A stretch of 64,000 nucleotides of DNA from Blastococcus saxobsidens (lineage in GTDB: Bacteria; Actinomycetota; Actinomycetes; Mycobacteriales; Geodermatophilaceae): NCBI RefSeq assembly GCF_002938435.1, contig NZ_POQT01000012.1, positions 42,503-106,502 of the forward strand, in the 5' to 3' direction. This document shows positions 8,387 to 16,715 of the stretch, piece after piece (within the stretch, counting starts at the first letter, position 1; each line of letters starts with the position of its first letter). Position numbers and translations under genes: made by a program. The notes under the pieces were generated by a model, which saw only the letters and a list, made by a program, of their open reading frames with translations, had not been told where the DNA came from and did not search any database.

Positions 8387-9718
8387 GTGAACGAGATCAG
8401 GGACGCCATCCTCGCCGACCAGCTGGACGCGCTGGGCGGCCTGGCTGTGCCGGAGTCCTACCGCGCCGTGGTGGTGCGCAAGGACGAGCAGAACATGTTC
8501 GAAGGGATCCCGACCAAGGAGAAGGACCCCCGCAAGTCCCTGCACGTGCAGGAGGTCGCGACCCCGGAGCTGGGCCCGGGAGAGGCGATCGTGGCCGTCA
8601 TGGCGTCCTCGGTGAACTACAACACCGTGTGGACGTCGATCTTCGAGCCGGTCTCGACCTTCGGCTTCCTGGAGCGCTACGGCCGGGTCTCGGAGCTGAC
8701 CAAGCGCCACGACCTGCCGTACCACATCGTGGGCTCCGACCTCGCCGGCGTCGTGCTGCGCGTGGGTCCGGGCGTGAACAAGTGGAGGCCGGGCGACGAG
8801 GTCGTCGCGCACTGCCTCTCGGTGGAGCTCGAGGACCCGGCCGGCCACGACGACACGATGATGGACCCGCAGCAGCGCATCTGGGGCTTCGAGACCAACT
8901 TCGGCGGCCTGGCCGAGCTGGCGCTGGTCAAGAGCAACCAGCTGATGCCGAAGCCGGCGCACCTGTCCTGGGAGGAGGCCGCGGCCCCCGGCCTGGTCAA
9001 CTCCACCGCCTACCGGCAGCTGGTCAGCCGCAACGGCGCCCACATGAAGCAGGGCGACACCGTGCTCATCTGGGGCGCCTCGGGCGGGCTGGGTTCCTAC
9101 GCCACCCAGATGGCGCTCAACGGCGGCGCGATCCCCGTCTGCGTGGTCAGCAGCCCGGAGAAGGCCGAGATCGTCCGCAGGATGGGCGCCGAGCTGATCA
9201 TCGACCGCTCCGCCGAGGGCTACCAGTTCTGGAAGGACGAGAACACCCAGGACCCCAAGGAGTGGCAGCGCCTGGGCAAGAAGATCCGCGAGCTGACCGG
9301 CGGCGAGGACGTCGACATCGTCTTCGAGCACCCCGGCCGCGACACCTTCGGCGCCAGCGTCTACGTCGCCAAGAAGGGCGGCACGATCGTCACCTGCGCC
9401 TCGACCACCGGCTACATGCACTCCTACGACAACCGGTACCTCTGGATGAACCTCAAGAACATCCTCAGCTCGCACTTCGCCAACTACAAGGAGGCGTGGG
9501 AGGCCAACCGGCTCATCGACAAGGGCCTGATCCACCCGACCCTGTCGAGGGTGTACCCGATGGAGGAGGTCGGCCAGGCCGCCCTCGACGTCCACAAGAA
9601 CGCCCACCAGGGCAAGGTCGGCGTCCTGACCCTCGCCCCCGAGGAGGGCCTCGGCGTCAAGGACGCCGAGAAGCGCGAGAAGCACCTCGAGGCGATCAAC
9701 CGCTTCCGCGGGGTCTGA
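8387..9718 (+). CDS. ccr: Crotonyl-CoA carboxylase/reductase
   Basis: 443 residues of the medium-chain dehydrogenase/reductase superfamily. The NADPH site is WGASGGLGS (229-237). The four CO2-pocket residues known from Kitasatospora Ccr (Asn81, Phe170, Glu171, His365) are present with a uniform two-residue offset as Asn79, Phe168, Glu169 and His363. The enzyme therefore has the carboxylating active site and should make (2S)-ethylmalonyl-CoA from crotonyl-CoA, CO2 and NADPH. This is the signature step of the ethylmalonyl-CoA pathway and also feeds polyketide extender units. GTG start with GGGAG five bases upstream. Preceded by the 17-bp palindrome and followed by a strong hairpin. Confidence 0.96.
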   Translation: MNEIRDAILADQLDALGGLAVPESYRAVVVRKDEQNMFEGIPTKEKDPRKSLHVQEVATPELGPGEAIVAVMASSVNYNTVWTSIFEPVSTFGFLERYGRVSELTKRHDLPYHIVGSDLAGVVLRVGPGVNKWRPGDEVVAHCLSVELEDPAGHDDTMMDPQQRIWGFETNFGGLAELALVKSNQLMPKPAHLSWEEAAAPGLVNSTAYRQLVSRNGAHMKQGDTVLIWGASGGLGSYATQMALNGGAIPVCVVSSPEKAEIVRRMGAELIIDRSAEGYQFWKDENTQDPKEWQRLGKKIRELTGGEDVDIVFEHPGRDTFGASVYVAKKGGTIVTCASTTGYMHSYDNRYLWMNLKNILSSHFANYKEAWEANRLIDKGLIHPTLSRVYPMEEVGQAALDVHKNAHQGKVGVLTLAPEEGLGVKDAEKREKHLEAINRFRGV

Positions 9719-9747
9719 AGAAGGACCACCCTTCCAGTACGTCACCG

Positions 9748-9776
9748 GGGGCCGGGTCGCATCGCGGCCCGGCCCC
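9748..9776 (+). terminator. Hairpin terminator after ccr
   Basis: Stem GGGGCCGGG (9748-9756) pairs with CCCGGCCCC (9768-9776) around an 11-base loop, 30 bases after the ccr stop. There is no T tract, as is common in actinobacteria. Confidence 0.6.
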
Positions 9777-9868
9777 TCCCGCGTGTCACCAGGGACGCTC
9801 GGGACTGCTGGGATTTCCACCGGCCCCGGGACGGTGACGCGCCCTCCCCCTTCTGCGAGGATGGACGC

Positions 9869-11119
9869 ATGACCGACCCCCGCCGCGATCTGCCGATGCA
9901 CGAGGCACAGCACTCGTTCGACGTCGTTCTGCGGGGGTACGACCGCAGCCAGGTGGCCGACACCATCGAACGGCTCGAGGCCGACTTCCGCATCGCGCTG
10001 GCCGACCGCGACGCCGCCGTCGCCCGCACCGCCGACATGGCGGGCCAGCTGTCGGCCCTGCACGGCGAGATCGAGTCGCTGCGCCGCAAGGCCGCGACCG
10101 CCGCCGCCCCCACGTTCGAGAACATCAGCGAGCGCATCCAGCACATGCTGCAGCTGGCCGAGGAGGAGGCGGGCGAGATCCGCCGCGCCGCCGAGGCCGA
10201 CGCCATGGCCGTCCGCGAGCAGACCGCCGCCGAGGAGCGGGCGCTGCTCGAGCGCCACGCCGCCGGCCAGGCCGAGGTCGAGCGGATGATCGCCGAGGCG
10301 CGGCAGACCGCCGAGCAGATCGCCCAGAAGGCCCAGATCCGCGCCGACGAGCTGGTGGCCAAGGCGCAGGAGCGCGTCGCCCGCCTGGACGCCGAGTCGC
10401 AGGCCCGCCGCGCCAAGGTCGAGGAGGACTTCGACATCGCGCAGCGCGCCCGCCGCGCGGAGGCCGCCCGGGTCGAGGAGGAGCGCGAGCGCGTCTCCAC
10501 GCAGGCCGCCCGTCAGCGCATCGCCGCCGCCGAGCAGCACGCCGCCCAGCTGATCGCCGAGGGCGAGGCCCGCGCCGAGGCCATCCGCGAGGTCCGCGAC
10601 GAGCTGACCAGCCGGCTGGTCCAGGCCCGCCGCCTGCTCGACAACCTGCCCGACCTCAGCGACCGCGCGCAGCAGGCCCGGGACGACGCCGACACCGACC
10701 GCCGCACCCACGCGGCTGCTGCCGCTCCCACCCCGGCCGGCGAGCCCGCGCCGGCGGTGCCGGCAACGCCCCCCCAGGCGGCTCAGGTGACCCGGCCCAC
10801 GCCGGCGCCCGCCGCCCAGCCCGCCACCGCCCAGCCCGCCACCGCCCAGCCGGCCACCGGCCAGTCGCCGGCACAGATCGCCGGTCCCCAGACGGGGCAG
10901 CAGCCGGCGGTGCAGGCGAACCGTGGGGAGAGCGAGGCCGCCGCGGCCCGCCAGCCCACCCGCCCCGACCCGGTGACCGCCACGTTCCCGGCGCCGACCC
11001 CCGAGCGCACCGGCGAGCCGACCACCCGCCAGCTCCCCCTCCCCTCGCGGAACGGCTCCACGGCCGAGCCGCAGTCCGGCAGCACGCAGGAGATCGACCA
11101 GCCGGTGCGCCAGGGCTGA
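9869..11119 (+). CDS. DivIVA-like long coiled-coil protein (Scy/FilP-like)
   Basis: 416 residues. A short N-terminal domain (SFDVVLRGYDRSQVADTIER, about 14-33) resembles the DivIVA lipid-binding start. It is followed by roughly 230 residues of Ala/Glu/Arg/Gln-rich heptad coiled coil, then a Pro/Ala/Gln-rich disordered tail with PATAQ repeats. Such proteins scaffold polar growth and septation in actinobacteria. From memory, Streptomyces coelicolor has its Scy and FilP filament genes next to the methylmalonyl-CoA epimerase gene. Here the neighbour is mce with ccr inserted between, so orthology by position is likely. ATG start. Function by analogy only. Confidence 0.75.
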   Translation: MTDPRRDLPMHEAQHSFDVVLRGYDRSQVADTIERLEADFRIALADRDAAVARTADMAGQLSALHGEIESLRRKAATAAAPTFENISERIQHMLQLAEEEAGEIRRAAEADAMAVREQTAAEERALLERHAAGQAEVERMIAEARQTAEQIAQKAQIRADELVAKAQERVARLDAESQARRAKVEEDFDIAQRARRAEAARVEEERERVSTQAARQRIAAAEQHAAQLIAEGEARAEAIREVRDELTSRLVQARRLLDNLPDLSDRAQQARDDADTDRRTHAAAAAPTPAGEPAPAVPATPPQAAQVTRPTPAPAAQPATAQPATAQPATGQSPAQIAGPQTGQQPAVQANRGESEAAAARQPTRPDPVTATFPAPTPERTGEPTTRQLPLPSRNGSTAEPQSGSTQEIDQPVRQG

Positions 11120-11221
11120 TACCCGGTGGCCGACCAGCCGCGGTAGCGAACTCCTGCACACCCCGCGGCCGACCGGCGTCCCGCGGGCGGAGCCGACCAC
11201 CCACGCCGGGGAGGAGGTGCG

Positions 11222-12112
11222 GTGCCGACCCGCAGCGCACGGCACGGTCCCCGGCACCGCGCCGGAGGCCCACGCTCCAGCCGGCGCGGGCCGCTCGTCC
11301 TCGCGGTGACCCTCGTCGCGGCACTGACCGCGGCGGCGATCGCACTGGGGGGTTCGGAGGAGGGGGCCCGCTCCGGCGCCGGCACCGGGTCCGCGGCCCC
11401 GGCCACGAGCACGGATCCCGGCAGCCCTTCCGGGACCGGCGCCGCCACCCGAGCCGCCACCCCGGCCGCGGCGGCCCTCCTGGAGTGGGCCGAGCGTGAA
11501 CTGCCCCCCGGGACGCGGCTGCGCGCCGACGAGGACTCCCGCGAGGACCTGCTCGCCGCGGGGGCACCCGACGACCTCGTGGCGACCGACGAGCCCACCG
11601 GGCCCGACGACCTCGTCCTCACGGTGACCGACGGCTCCACCGAGCCCGGCAGCCGGGTGGTCGCCCGCTTCGACGGCCTCGTCCTGGGCGACCCCTCCCC
11701 CGGCAGCCCCTCGGTCGAGCTCCTCGACCGACGACGCACGCTGGCCGGGGCGATCGCGGCGAACCCGACGACGCGCGCGCCGGAGCCGGCTGCCGCGGTG
11801 CTGCGGTCGGCCGACCTCGACATGCGGCTGCTGTCCCTGCTGGCAGTGCTCACCGCCCGGCAGGGCCTGGGCGTCGCCGCCTTCCCTCGGGCCGAGGGCG
11901 CCGAGGGGCCGGCGCGCAGCGTGTTGCTCGACTCCGTGGGGGGCGCTCCGGTCGGCACCGGCCAAGCAGCCACCGAGGAGCTGGGGACGTGGCTGGAGGC
12001 GCAGCTCCCTCCCTTCGCGCCCGACCGGGTCGAGGTCACCGACGACGGCGTGCTGCTGTCCTACCGCTACGCGTCGGACCCCGACGCGCTGGTTGCCGAC
12101 GCATCCCCGTGA
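11222..12112 (+). CDS. Membrane-anchored protein of unknown function
   Basis: 296 residues from a GTG preceded by GGGGAGGAGG. An Arg-rich N-terminus is followed by one hydrophobic segment (about 25-44, PLVLAVTLVAALTAAAIAL), a Ser/Thr/Gly/Ala linker (about 48-78) and an outside domain starting LLEWAERELPPGTRL. I do not recognise a named family. The C-terminal domain, ending in VEVTDDGVLLSYRYASDPDAL, has no visible catalytic motif. It is followed, 85 bases downstream, by the DUF4397/sortase pair, so it may belong to an envelope gene group. Confidence 0.68.
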   Translation: MPTRSARHGPRHRAGGPRSSRRGPLVLAVTLVAALTAAAIALGGSEEGARSGAGTGSAAPATSTDPGSPSGTGAATRAATPAAAALLEWAERELPPGTRLRADEDSREDLLAAGAPDDLVATDEPTGPDDLVLTVTDGSTEPGSRVVARFDGLVLGDPSPGSPSVELLDRRRTLAGAIAANPTTRAPEPAAAVLRSADLDMRLLSLLAVLTARQGLGVAAFPRAEGAEGPARSVLLDSVGGAPVGTGQAATEELGTWLEAQLPPFAPDRVEVTDDGVLLSYRYASDPDALVADASP

Positions 12113-12197
12113 CGCTCGGTTGGACAGGAGGTGCGTGGAGTGGGCGAATGGACGTCAGGACCACTTCCCGGTCTGCTCCCGAACTGCTGGAGGAACC

Positions 12198-13055
12198 GTG
12201 CACCGGTTGATCCGTGTGTTGTCCACCGCCGCGCTGGGTGCCGGCTTCCTGCTCATCGCCCCCTCCGGCACGGGCGCCGCCGCCGAGGGCGACGGGTTGC
12301 TGCGCCTGGCCCACCTCTCCCCGGACACCCCCTCGGTCGACGTGTACGTCGACTCCGTCGCCGACCCGGGCGACGGGACGGCCCTGCTCACCGTGCCCGG
12401 CGTCGGTTACGGCACCATCTCCGGCTACCAGGTCGTGCCGACGGGGGTCTACACGGTGAGCATGCGGCAGGCCGGCGCCGACCCGTCCGCGCCGCCGGTG
12501 CTGTCGACCACCCTGGAGGTCGGCACCGGGGACGCCCGCACCGTCGCCGGCGTGGGCAGCTTCGCCGACCTGGGCCTGGAGGTGCTCGAGGACGACCTCA
12601 CGCTCGCACCGTCCGGCCAGGCCCGCGTGCGGGTCGTCTCCGCCGCCGCCACGGCGCCGACCCTGGACGCTGCCGCCGGCGGCACCGACCTGGCCACCGG
12701 CCTGGCCTTCGGCGAGGCCGGCGACTACGCCACCGTGCCCGGCGACGCCGGCTCGCTGACGGTCACGGTGGAGGGCAGGCCCACCGAGGCGCCGCTGCAC
12801 CTGGCGGCAGGCTCCGTCTACAGCCTCTTCGTCCTGGACCGGCCGGAGGGCGGGGTGACCGTGCGCACCGTCCTGGACGCCGCGGGCTCGGGCGTGGTGC
12901 CGACCGGCGGCGTGGAAACCGGCGCCGGCGGCACGGCGGCCGGCGGGCCGGACCCGGCCCTCGTGGGCGGCGCACTCGGCCTGACCGCCCTCACCGGCCT
13001 GCTTCTGGCATCCCGGTCCCGCCGACGTCCGGCGCGGCACGCAGCCCGGTCCTGA
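12198..13055 (+). CDS. DUF4397 secreted/surface protein with C-terminal anchor
   Basis: 285 residues. A signal peptide (about 1-28, ending TGAAA) is followed by two DUF4397 beta-sandwich repeats (LRLAHLSPDTPSVDVYVDSV at 35-54 and RVRVVSAAATAP at 143-154). The C-terminus has VPTGGVETG (234-242), a hydrophobic segment (253-271) and a basic RSRRR tail, which is the tripartite architecture of a sortase substrate although no LPXTG is present. GTG start with GGAGG upstream. The next gene, one base after the stop, is a class F sortase, so this is its most likely substrate. Confidence 0.86.
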   Translation: MHRLIRVLSTAALGAGFLLIAPSGTGAAAEGDGLLRLAHLSPDTPSVDVYVDSVADPGDGTALLTVPGVGYGTISGYQVVPTGVYTVSMRQAGADPSAPPVLSTTLEVGTGDARTVAGVGSFADLGLEVLEDDLTLAPSGQARVRVVSAAATAPTLDAAAGGTDLATGLAFGEAGDYATVPGDAGSLTVTVEGRPTEAPLHLAAGSVYSLFVLDRPEGGVTVRTVLDAAGSGVVPTGGVETGAGGTAAGGPDPALVGGALGLTALTGLLLASRSRRRPARHAARS

Positions 13056-13056
13056 G

Positions 13057-13707
13057 GTGCGCCCGGTGAGCCGCCACCGTCGGCCGCAGCCCTCGTGGTG
13101 GCCGCTGCGGGGGCTGCTCGCCGGCCTCGCGGTGGCCGCCGGCGCGGTCGCCCTGGTCTCCCCCGGCCAGGACGTCACGGCGGCGCAGGCGGGCGTGACC
13201 GGCACGGCGGCCGGCACCACCGCGCCGGTCCCCGTGGTGACCGAGCGCGGCGACGTCAGCCTGGCGGCGTTCCCGGTACGGGTACGGCTGCCGGCGATCG
13301 GCGTGGACAGCCCGCTGGTCGAACTCGGCACCGACGGCGACGGCGCCCTGGTGCCCCCCGCCGACTTCGACCGTGCCGGCTGGTTCTCGGGGAGTCCGGT
13401 CCCGGGCGCCGTCGGGCCCTCCGTGATCGCCGGACACGTGGATTCCTCGGACGGCCCAGCGGTGTTCTTCCGGCTGGACGACCTCGCGCCCGGCGACGAG
13501 GTGCTCATCGACCGGGCCGACGGGACGACCGTCCGGTTCACCGTCACCGGCGCCGAGCGCTTCCCGAAGACCCGGTTCCCGACCCAGGCGGTCTACGGCC
13601 CGACCCCCCGGGCCGAGCTGCGGCTCATCACCTGCGGCGGGGAGTTCGACCGCGACCGGCGCAGCTACCGGGACAACGTCGTGGTGACCGCTGTCCTGGT
13701 GGGCTGA
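13057..13707 (+). CDS. Class F sortase
   Basis: 216 residues: an N-terminal membrane anchor (about 18-36) and an extracellular sortase beta-barrel. The catalytic residues are visible as His127 (VIAGHVDS), Cys193 (LITCGGEF) and an Arg in DRDRRSYRDNVV (Arg205 most likely). Class F sortases are typical of actinobacteria, and their recognition signals are poorly known. GTG start at 13057; an in-frame GTG at 13066 is equally possible. Essentially contiguous with the DUF4397 gene and followed by a hairpin. Confidence 0.9.
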   Translation: MRPVSRHRRPQPSWWPLRGLLAGLAVAAGAVALVSPGQDVTAAQAGVTGTAAGTTAPVPVVTERGDVSLAAFPVRVRLPAIGVDSPLVELGTDGDGALVPPADFDRAGWFSGSPVPGAVGPSVIAGHVDSSDGPAVFFRLDDLAPGDEVLIDRADGTTVRFTVTGAERFPKTRFPTQAVYGPTPRAELRLITCGGEFDRDRRSYRDNVVVTAVLVG

Positions 13708-13718
13708 GGGACCGGCCC

Positions 13719-13753
13719 CCCTCCCGGGCAGCGGGAGCCGGCGCCCGGGAGGG
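13719..13753. terminator. Bidirectional hairpin between convergent genes
   Basis: CCCTCCCGGGC (13719-13729) pairs with GCCCGGGAGGG (13743-13753), 12 bases after the sortase stop and 12 bases before the end of the convergent zinc-ribbon gene. Confidence 0.65.
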
Positions 13754-13764
13754 ACGGTGCTCCG

Positions 13765-14070
13765 TCACCGGCGCCGATCGCGGGAGCGCCAGCAGGTGGT
13801 GTGCCAGTGCCGCCGCCAGTCGGCCGCGGAGTCGACGTCCCAGGGTTCCAGGTCGGAGTCCCGGGCGTAGGCCGGCCAGGTCACCACGTGCGGCGTCCCC
13901 GGCCGGATCTCCTGGTCGCAGCCCGGGCAGCGGTAGGTCTTCCCCGTGGCCGAGCCGGTGAGCGTCCGGACCACCCAGTCGCCGTCCGCCGCCTCCTCGA
14001 CCGGGTCGACGCGACGGCCGGGCGCACGACCGGCAGGTCGTGCGCCCGGCCGAGGGCGGCGACGGGGCAC
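13765..14070 (-). CDS. Small zinc-ribbon-like conserved actinobacterial protein
   Basis: 101 residues. A basic, low-complexity N-terminus is followed by YRCPGCDQEIRPGTPHVV and then HWHTTCW: a CxxC pair, a His and an HxxC pair that suggest one structural zinc. I recall similar proteins annotated only as hypothetical in Streptomyces, near nucS and the dehydrogenase. GTG start three bases after the dehydrogenase stop, so the two are cotranscribed. An internal start near DPVEEA would remove the low-complexity leader. Function unknown. Confidence 0.72.
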   Translation of the reverse strand: MPRRRPRPGARPAGRAPGRRVDPVEEAADGDWVVRTLTGSATGKTYRCPGCDQEIRPGTPHVVTWPAYARDSDLEPWDVDSAADWRRHWHTTCWRSRDRRR

Positions 14071-14073
14071 CGG

Positions 14074-15855
14074 TCAGCGGCTGGCGTAGTCCCGGAACCC
14101 GCGACCGGTCTTGCGGCCGAGGTAACCGGCGGTCACCAGGTGCTCCAGCAGCGGAGCGGGCGCGAAGCCGGGCTCGCGGAACTCGGTGTAGAGCTCCCGC
14201 TCGATGGCGAGGGAGACGTCGAGGCCGACGACGTCGAGCAGCTCGAACGGCCCCATCGGGTAGCCGCAGCCGACCTTCATGGCGGCGTCGATGTCGTCGG
14301 CGGTCGCGTAGTGCGCCTCCAGCATCTTCACCGCGTCGTTCAGGTACGGGAAGAGCAGCGCGTTGACGATGAAGCCGGCGCGGTCGGTGCAGGAGACCGC
14401 GTGCTTGCCGAGCTTCGCCGACACCGCGTGGATCGTGGCGGCGACGTCGGGGGCGGTGGAGATCGTGGAGACGACCTCCACCAGCTTCATGACCTGGGCC
14501 GGGTTGAAGAAGTGCATGCCCACGACGTCGGCCGGGCGGCCGCTGGCCGTGGCGCACTCGATGACCGGCAGGCTGGACGTCGTCGTCGCGAGCACGGCGC
14601 CGGGCTTGGCGATCTCGCCGAGGTTGGCGAACAGCGCCTCCTTGACCGGCAGCGACTCGACGACGGCCTCGATGACCAGGTCGCGGTCAGCCAGGTCGTC
14701 CAGCGAGGTGGTGCCGTTGACCCGGCCGAGGATCTCCTCGCGGGCCGACTCCTCGAGCCGGCCGCGGACCACCTGCTTGTCCAGCGACTTGGCCAGCGCC
14801 TTCTGCACGGCCTCGACCTTCTCGGTCGCGCGGGCGACGAAGACGACGTCGTAGCCGCCCTTGGCCACGACCTCGATGATGCCGGTGGCCATGGTGCCCG
14901 AGCCCACGACGCCGACGGTCCGCACGTCGCGGGCACCCTCGGCGGCGCCGCCGGGGGTGGGGGTCCGCTCGTCGGCGACGACCTCGGCCGAGCCGGGCTC
15001 GGCGTAGCTGTAGAACCCGCGGCCGGACTTCCGGCCGAGCAACCCGGCGGTCATCATCTGCTTGATGACCGGGCTGGGCGCGTGCAGCCGGTTGCGCGAC
15101 TGCTTGTACATCGTGTCGAGGATCTCGTAGGCGGTGTCGATGCCGATGAGGTCCATCAGCGCGAGCGGGCCCATGGGCAGGCCGCAGCCCAGCCGCATGG
15201 CGGCGTCGATGTCCTCGCGCGAGGCGTAGCGGTTCTCGTACATCGCCACCGCGTGGTTCAGGTAGCCGAACAGCAGCGCGTTGGCGATGAAGCCGGCGCG
15301 GTCGCCGATCGTGACGTCGACCTTGCCCAGCCGCTCGGCCAGCGCCTCGACGTCCTCCACGACCGAGGGCTCGGTGACCACGGTCTGCACGACCTCGACC
15401 AGCTTCATGACCGGGGCCGGGTTGAAGAAGTGCATGCCGATGACCTTGCTCGGGCGGCCGGTGACGACCGAGAGCTCGGTGACCGAGAGGCTCGAGGTGT
15501 TGGTCGCCAGGATGGTGTCCGGCGGGCAGATCTTGTCGAGCTCGGCGAAGACCTCCGCCTTGAGCTCCATCCGCTCCGGCACGGCCTCGATGACCAGCTC
15601 GGCGTCCGCCAGGTCCTCCAGCGACGAGCTGAACCGGATCCGCTCGAAGATGGCGTCGCGCTCGGCGGCGTCCAGCTTGCCGCGGGCCACCGCACGGTCG
15701 GTCGACTGCTCGACGTGGGCGCGGCCCCGGGCCAGCGCGCCCTCGGAGACCTCGACGGCGGTGACCGACAGGCCCGCCCGTGCGAGTACCTCCGCGATGC
15801 CGGCACCCATGGTGCCCAGCCCCACGACGCCGACCTCGTTCAGTTCCCTGGCCAC
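14074..15855 (-). CDS. Two-module 3-hydroxyacyl-CoA (3-hydroxybutyryl-CoA) dehydrogenase
   Basis: 593 residues made of two complete 3-hydroxyacyl-CoA dehydrogenase modules in tandem. Each has a Rossmann start (VGVVGLGTMGAGIAEV near 7; VGVVGSGTMATGIIEV near 310), the GMHFFNPA motif with its catalytic His, a downstream NALLF segment and a GRKSGRGF/GRKTGRGF end. Ordinary family members have about 285 residues, so this is an in-frame duplication or fusion. It would interconvert acetoacetyl-CoA and 3-hydroxybutyryl-CoA (or longer homologues). GTG start. A 17-bp palindrome identical in type to the ccr operator lies 68 bases upstream, at the edge of nucS. Confidence 0.9.
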   Translation of the reverse strand: MARELNEVGVVGLGTMGAGIAEVLARAGLSVTAVEVSEGALARGRAHVEQSTDRAVARGKLDAAERDAIFERIRFSSSLEDLADAELVIEAVPERMELKAEVFAELDKICPPDTILATNTSSLSVTELSVVTGRPSKVIGMHFFNPAPVMKLVEVVQTVVTEPSVVEDVEALAERLGKVDVTIGDRAGFIANALLFGYLNHAVAMYENRYASREDIDAAMRLGCGLPMGPLALMDLIGIDTAYEILDTMYKQSRNRLHAPSPVIKQMMTAGLLGRKSGRGFYSYAEPGSAEVVADERTPTPGGAAEGARDVRTVGVVGSGTMATGIIEVVAKGGYDVVFVARATEKVEAVQKALAKSLDKQVVRGRLEESAREEILGRVNGTTSLDDLADRDLVIEAVVESLPVKEALFANLGEIAKPGAVLATTTSSLPVIECATASGRPADVVGMHFFNPAQVMKLVEVVSTISTAPDVAATIHAVSAKLGKHAVSCTDRAGFIVNALLFPYLNDAVKMLEAHYATADDIDAAMKVGCGYPMGPFELLDVVGLDVSLAIERELYTEFREPGFAPAPLLEHLVTAGYLGRKTGRGFRDYASR

Positions 15856-15923
15856 GGTGCCATCTCCCTCTGCCGCCGGTGATCGCGGGCAGTCTCTCAT
15901 CACTGCTCCGCGGACGACCCAGT

Positions 15924-15940
15924 GGCTACCGGCCGGTAAC
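15924..15940 (-). promoter_or_regulatory. 17-bp palindromic operator upstream of the dehydrogenase gene (site 2 of 3)
   Basis: On the minus strand GTTACCGGCCGGTAGCC, differing from the ccr site at two of 17 positions. It lies between the nucS stop (immediately adjacent) and the dehydrogenase start. Confidence 0.62.
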
Positions 15941-16612
15941 TCAGAAGAGGCGCTGGGTCGGGTCGTCGGTGCCCTTGAGGACGGCGTAGTCGACGGTGAC
16001 GCAGTCGATGCCGCGGTCGGAGGCCAGCACCCGCGCCTGCGGCTTGATCTCCTGCGCGGCGAAGACGCCCCGCACCGGCGCCAGCAGCGGGTCGCGGTTG
16101 AGCAGCTGGAGGTACCGGGTGAGCTGCTCGACGCCGTCGATCTCGCCCCGCCGCTTGATCTCCACGGCCACCGTCGAACCGTCGGCGTCCCGGCACAGCA
16201 GGTCCACCGGACCGATCGCGGTCGGGTACTCCCGGCGCACCAGCGACCACCCCGCGCCGAAGGTCTCCACGTGCAGCGCCAGCAGCCGCTGCAGCTCCGC
16301 CTCGACGCCGTCCTTCTGCAGGCCGGGGTCCGGGCCCAGTTCGTGCGCGTGGTCGTGCAGCACCTCCTCGATGGAGATGATCAGCTGCTCACCGGCCTTG
16401 TTCGTCACCGTCCAGGTGCCGGCGCCGTCGGTGAGGGCCTCGTCGAGCCGGCACGGCGGGGTCATCCAGTTCAGCGGCTTGTAGGCCCGGTCGTCGGCGT
16501 GCACCGAGACCGACCCGTCGGCCTTGACCAGCAGCAGGCGGGTCGCCATGGGGAGGTGGGCGGTGAGCCGACCGACGTAGTCGACCGAGCAGCGGGCGAT
16601 GACCAGACGCAC
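15941..16612 (-). CDS. nucS: Mismatch-specific endonuclease NucS
   Basis: 223 residues. The N-terminal DNA-binding domain is followed by the RecB-like nuclease core: [24 protein letters not shown] and QLTRYLQLL (Asp, Glu-x-Lys and Gln-Tyr signature). NucS performs MutS/MutL-independent mismatch repair in actinobacteria by cutting both strands at mismatches. The C-terminal QRLF resembles the beta-clamp-binding tail needed for activity in other actinobacteria. GTG start ([10 protein letters not shown]), the family's standard beginning. Confidence 0.95.
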   Translation of the reverse strand: MRLVIARCSVDYVGRLTAHLPMATRLLLVKADGSVSVHADDRAYKPLNWMTPPCRLDEALTDGAGTWTVTNKAGEQLIISIEEVLHDHAHELGPDPGLQKDGVEAELQRLLALHVETFGAGWSLVRREYPTAIGPVDLLCRDADGSTVAVEIKRRGEIDGVEQLTRYLQLLNRDPLLAPVRGVFAAQEIKPQARVLASDRGIDCVTVDYAVLKGTDDPTQRLF

Positions 16613-16715
16613 GGGCACCGACGCTACCGCGCGGGCCGGCGTCACCGCGCCGGCACCGGGTTCCGGAAAGAATTCGTCGCGGAAAGGATGGTGACCGGGG
16701 CCGCGCGCGCCGAGA

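Noticed and set aside
8174..11965. 1263-residue minus-strand ORF over mce, ccr and the coiled-coil gene
   Set aside because: Low-complexity Gly/Leu/Ala/Val protein antisense to recognised genes, typical of a GC-rich shadow frame.
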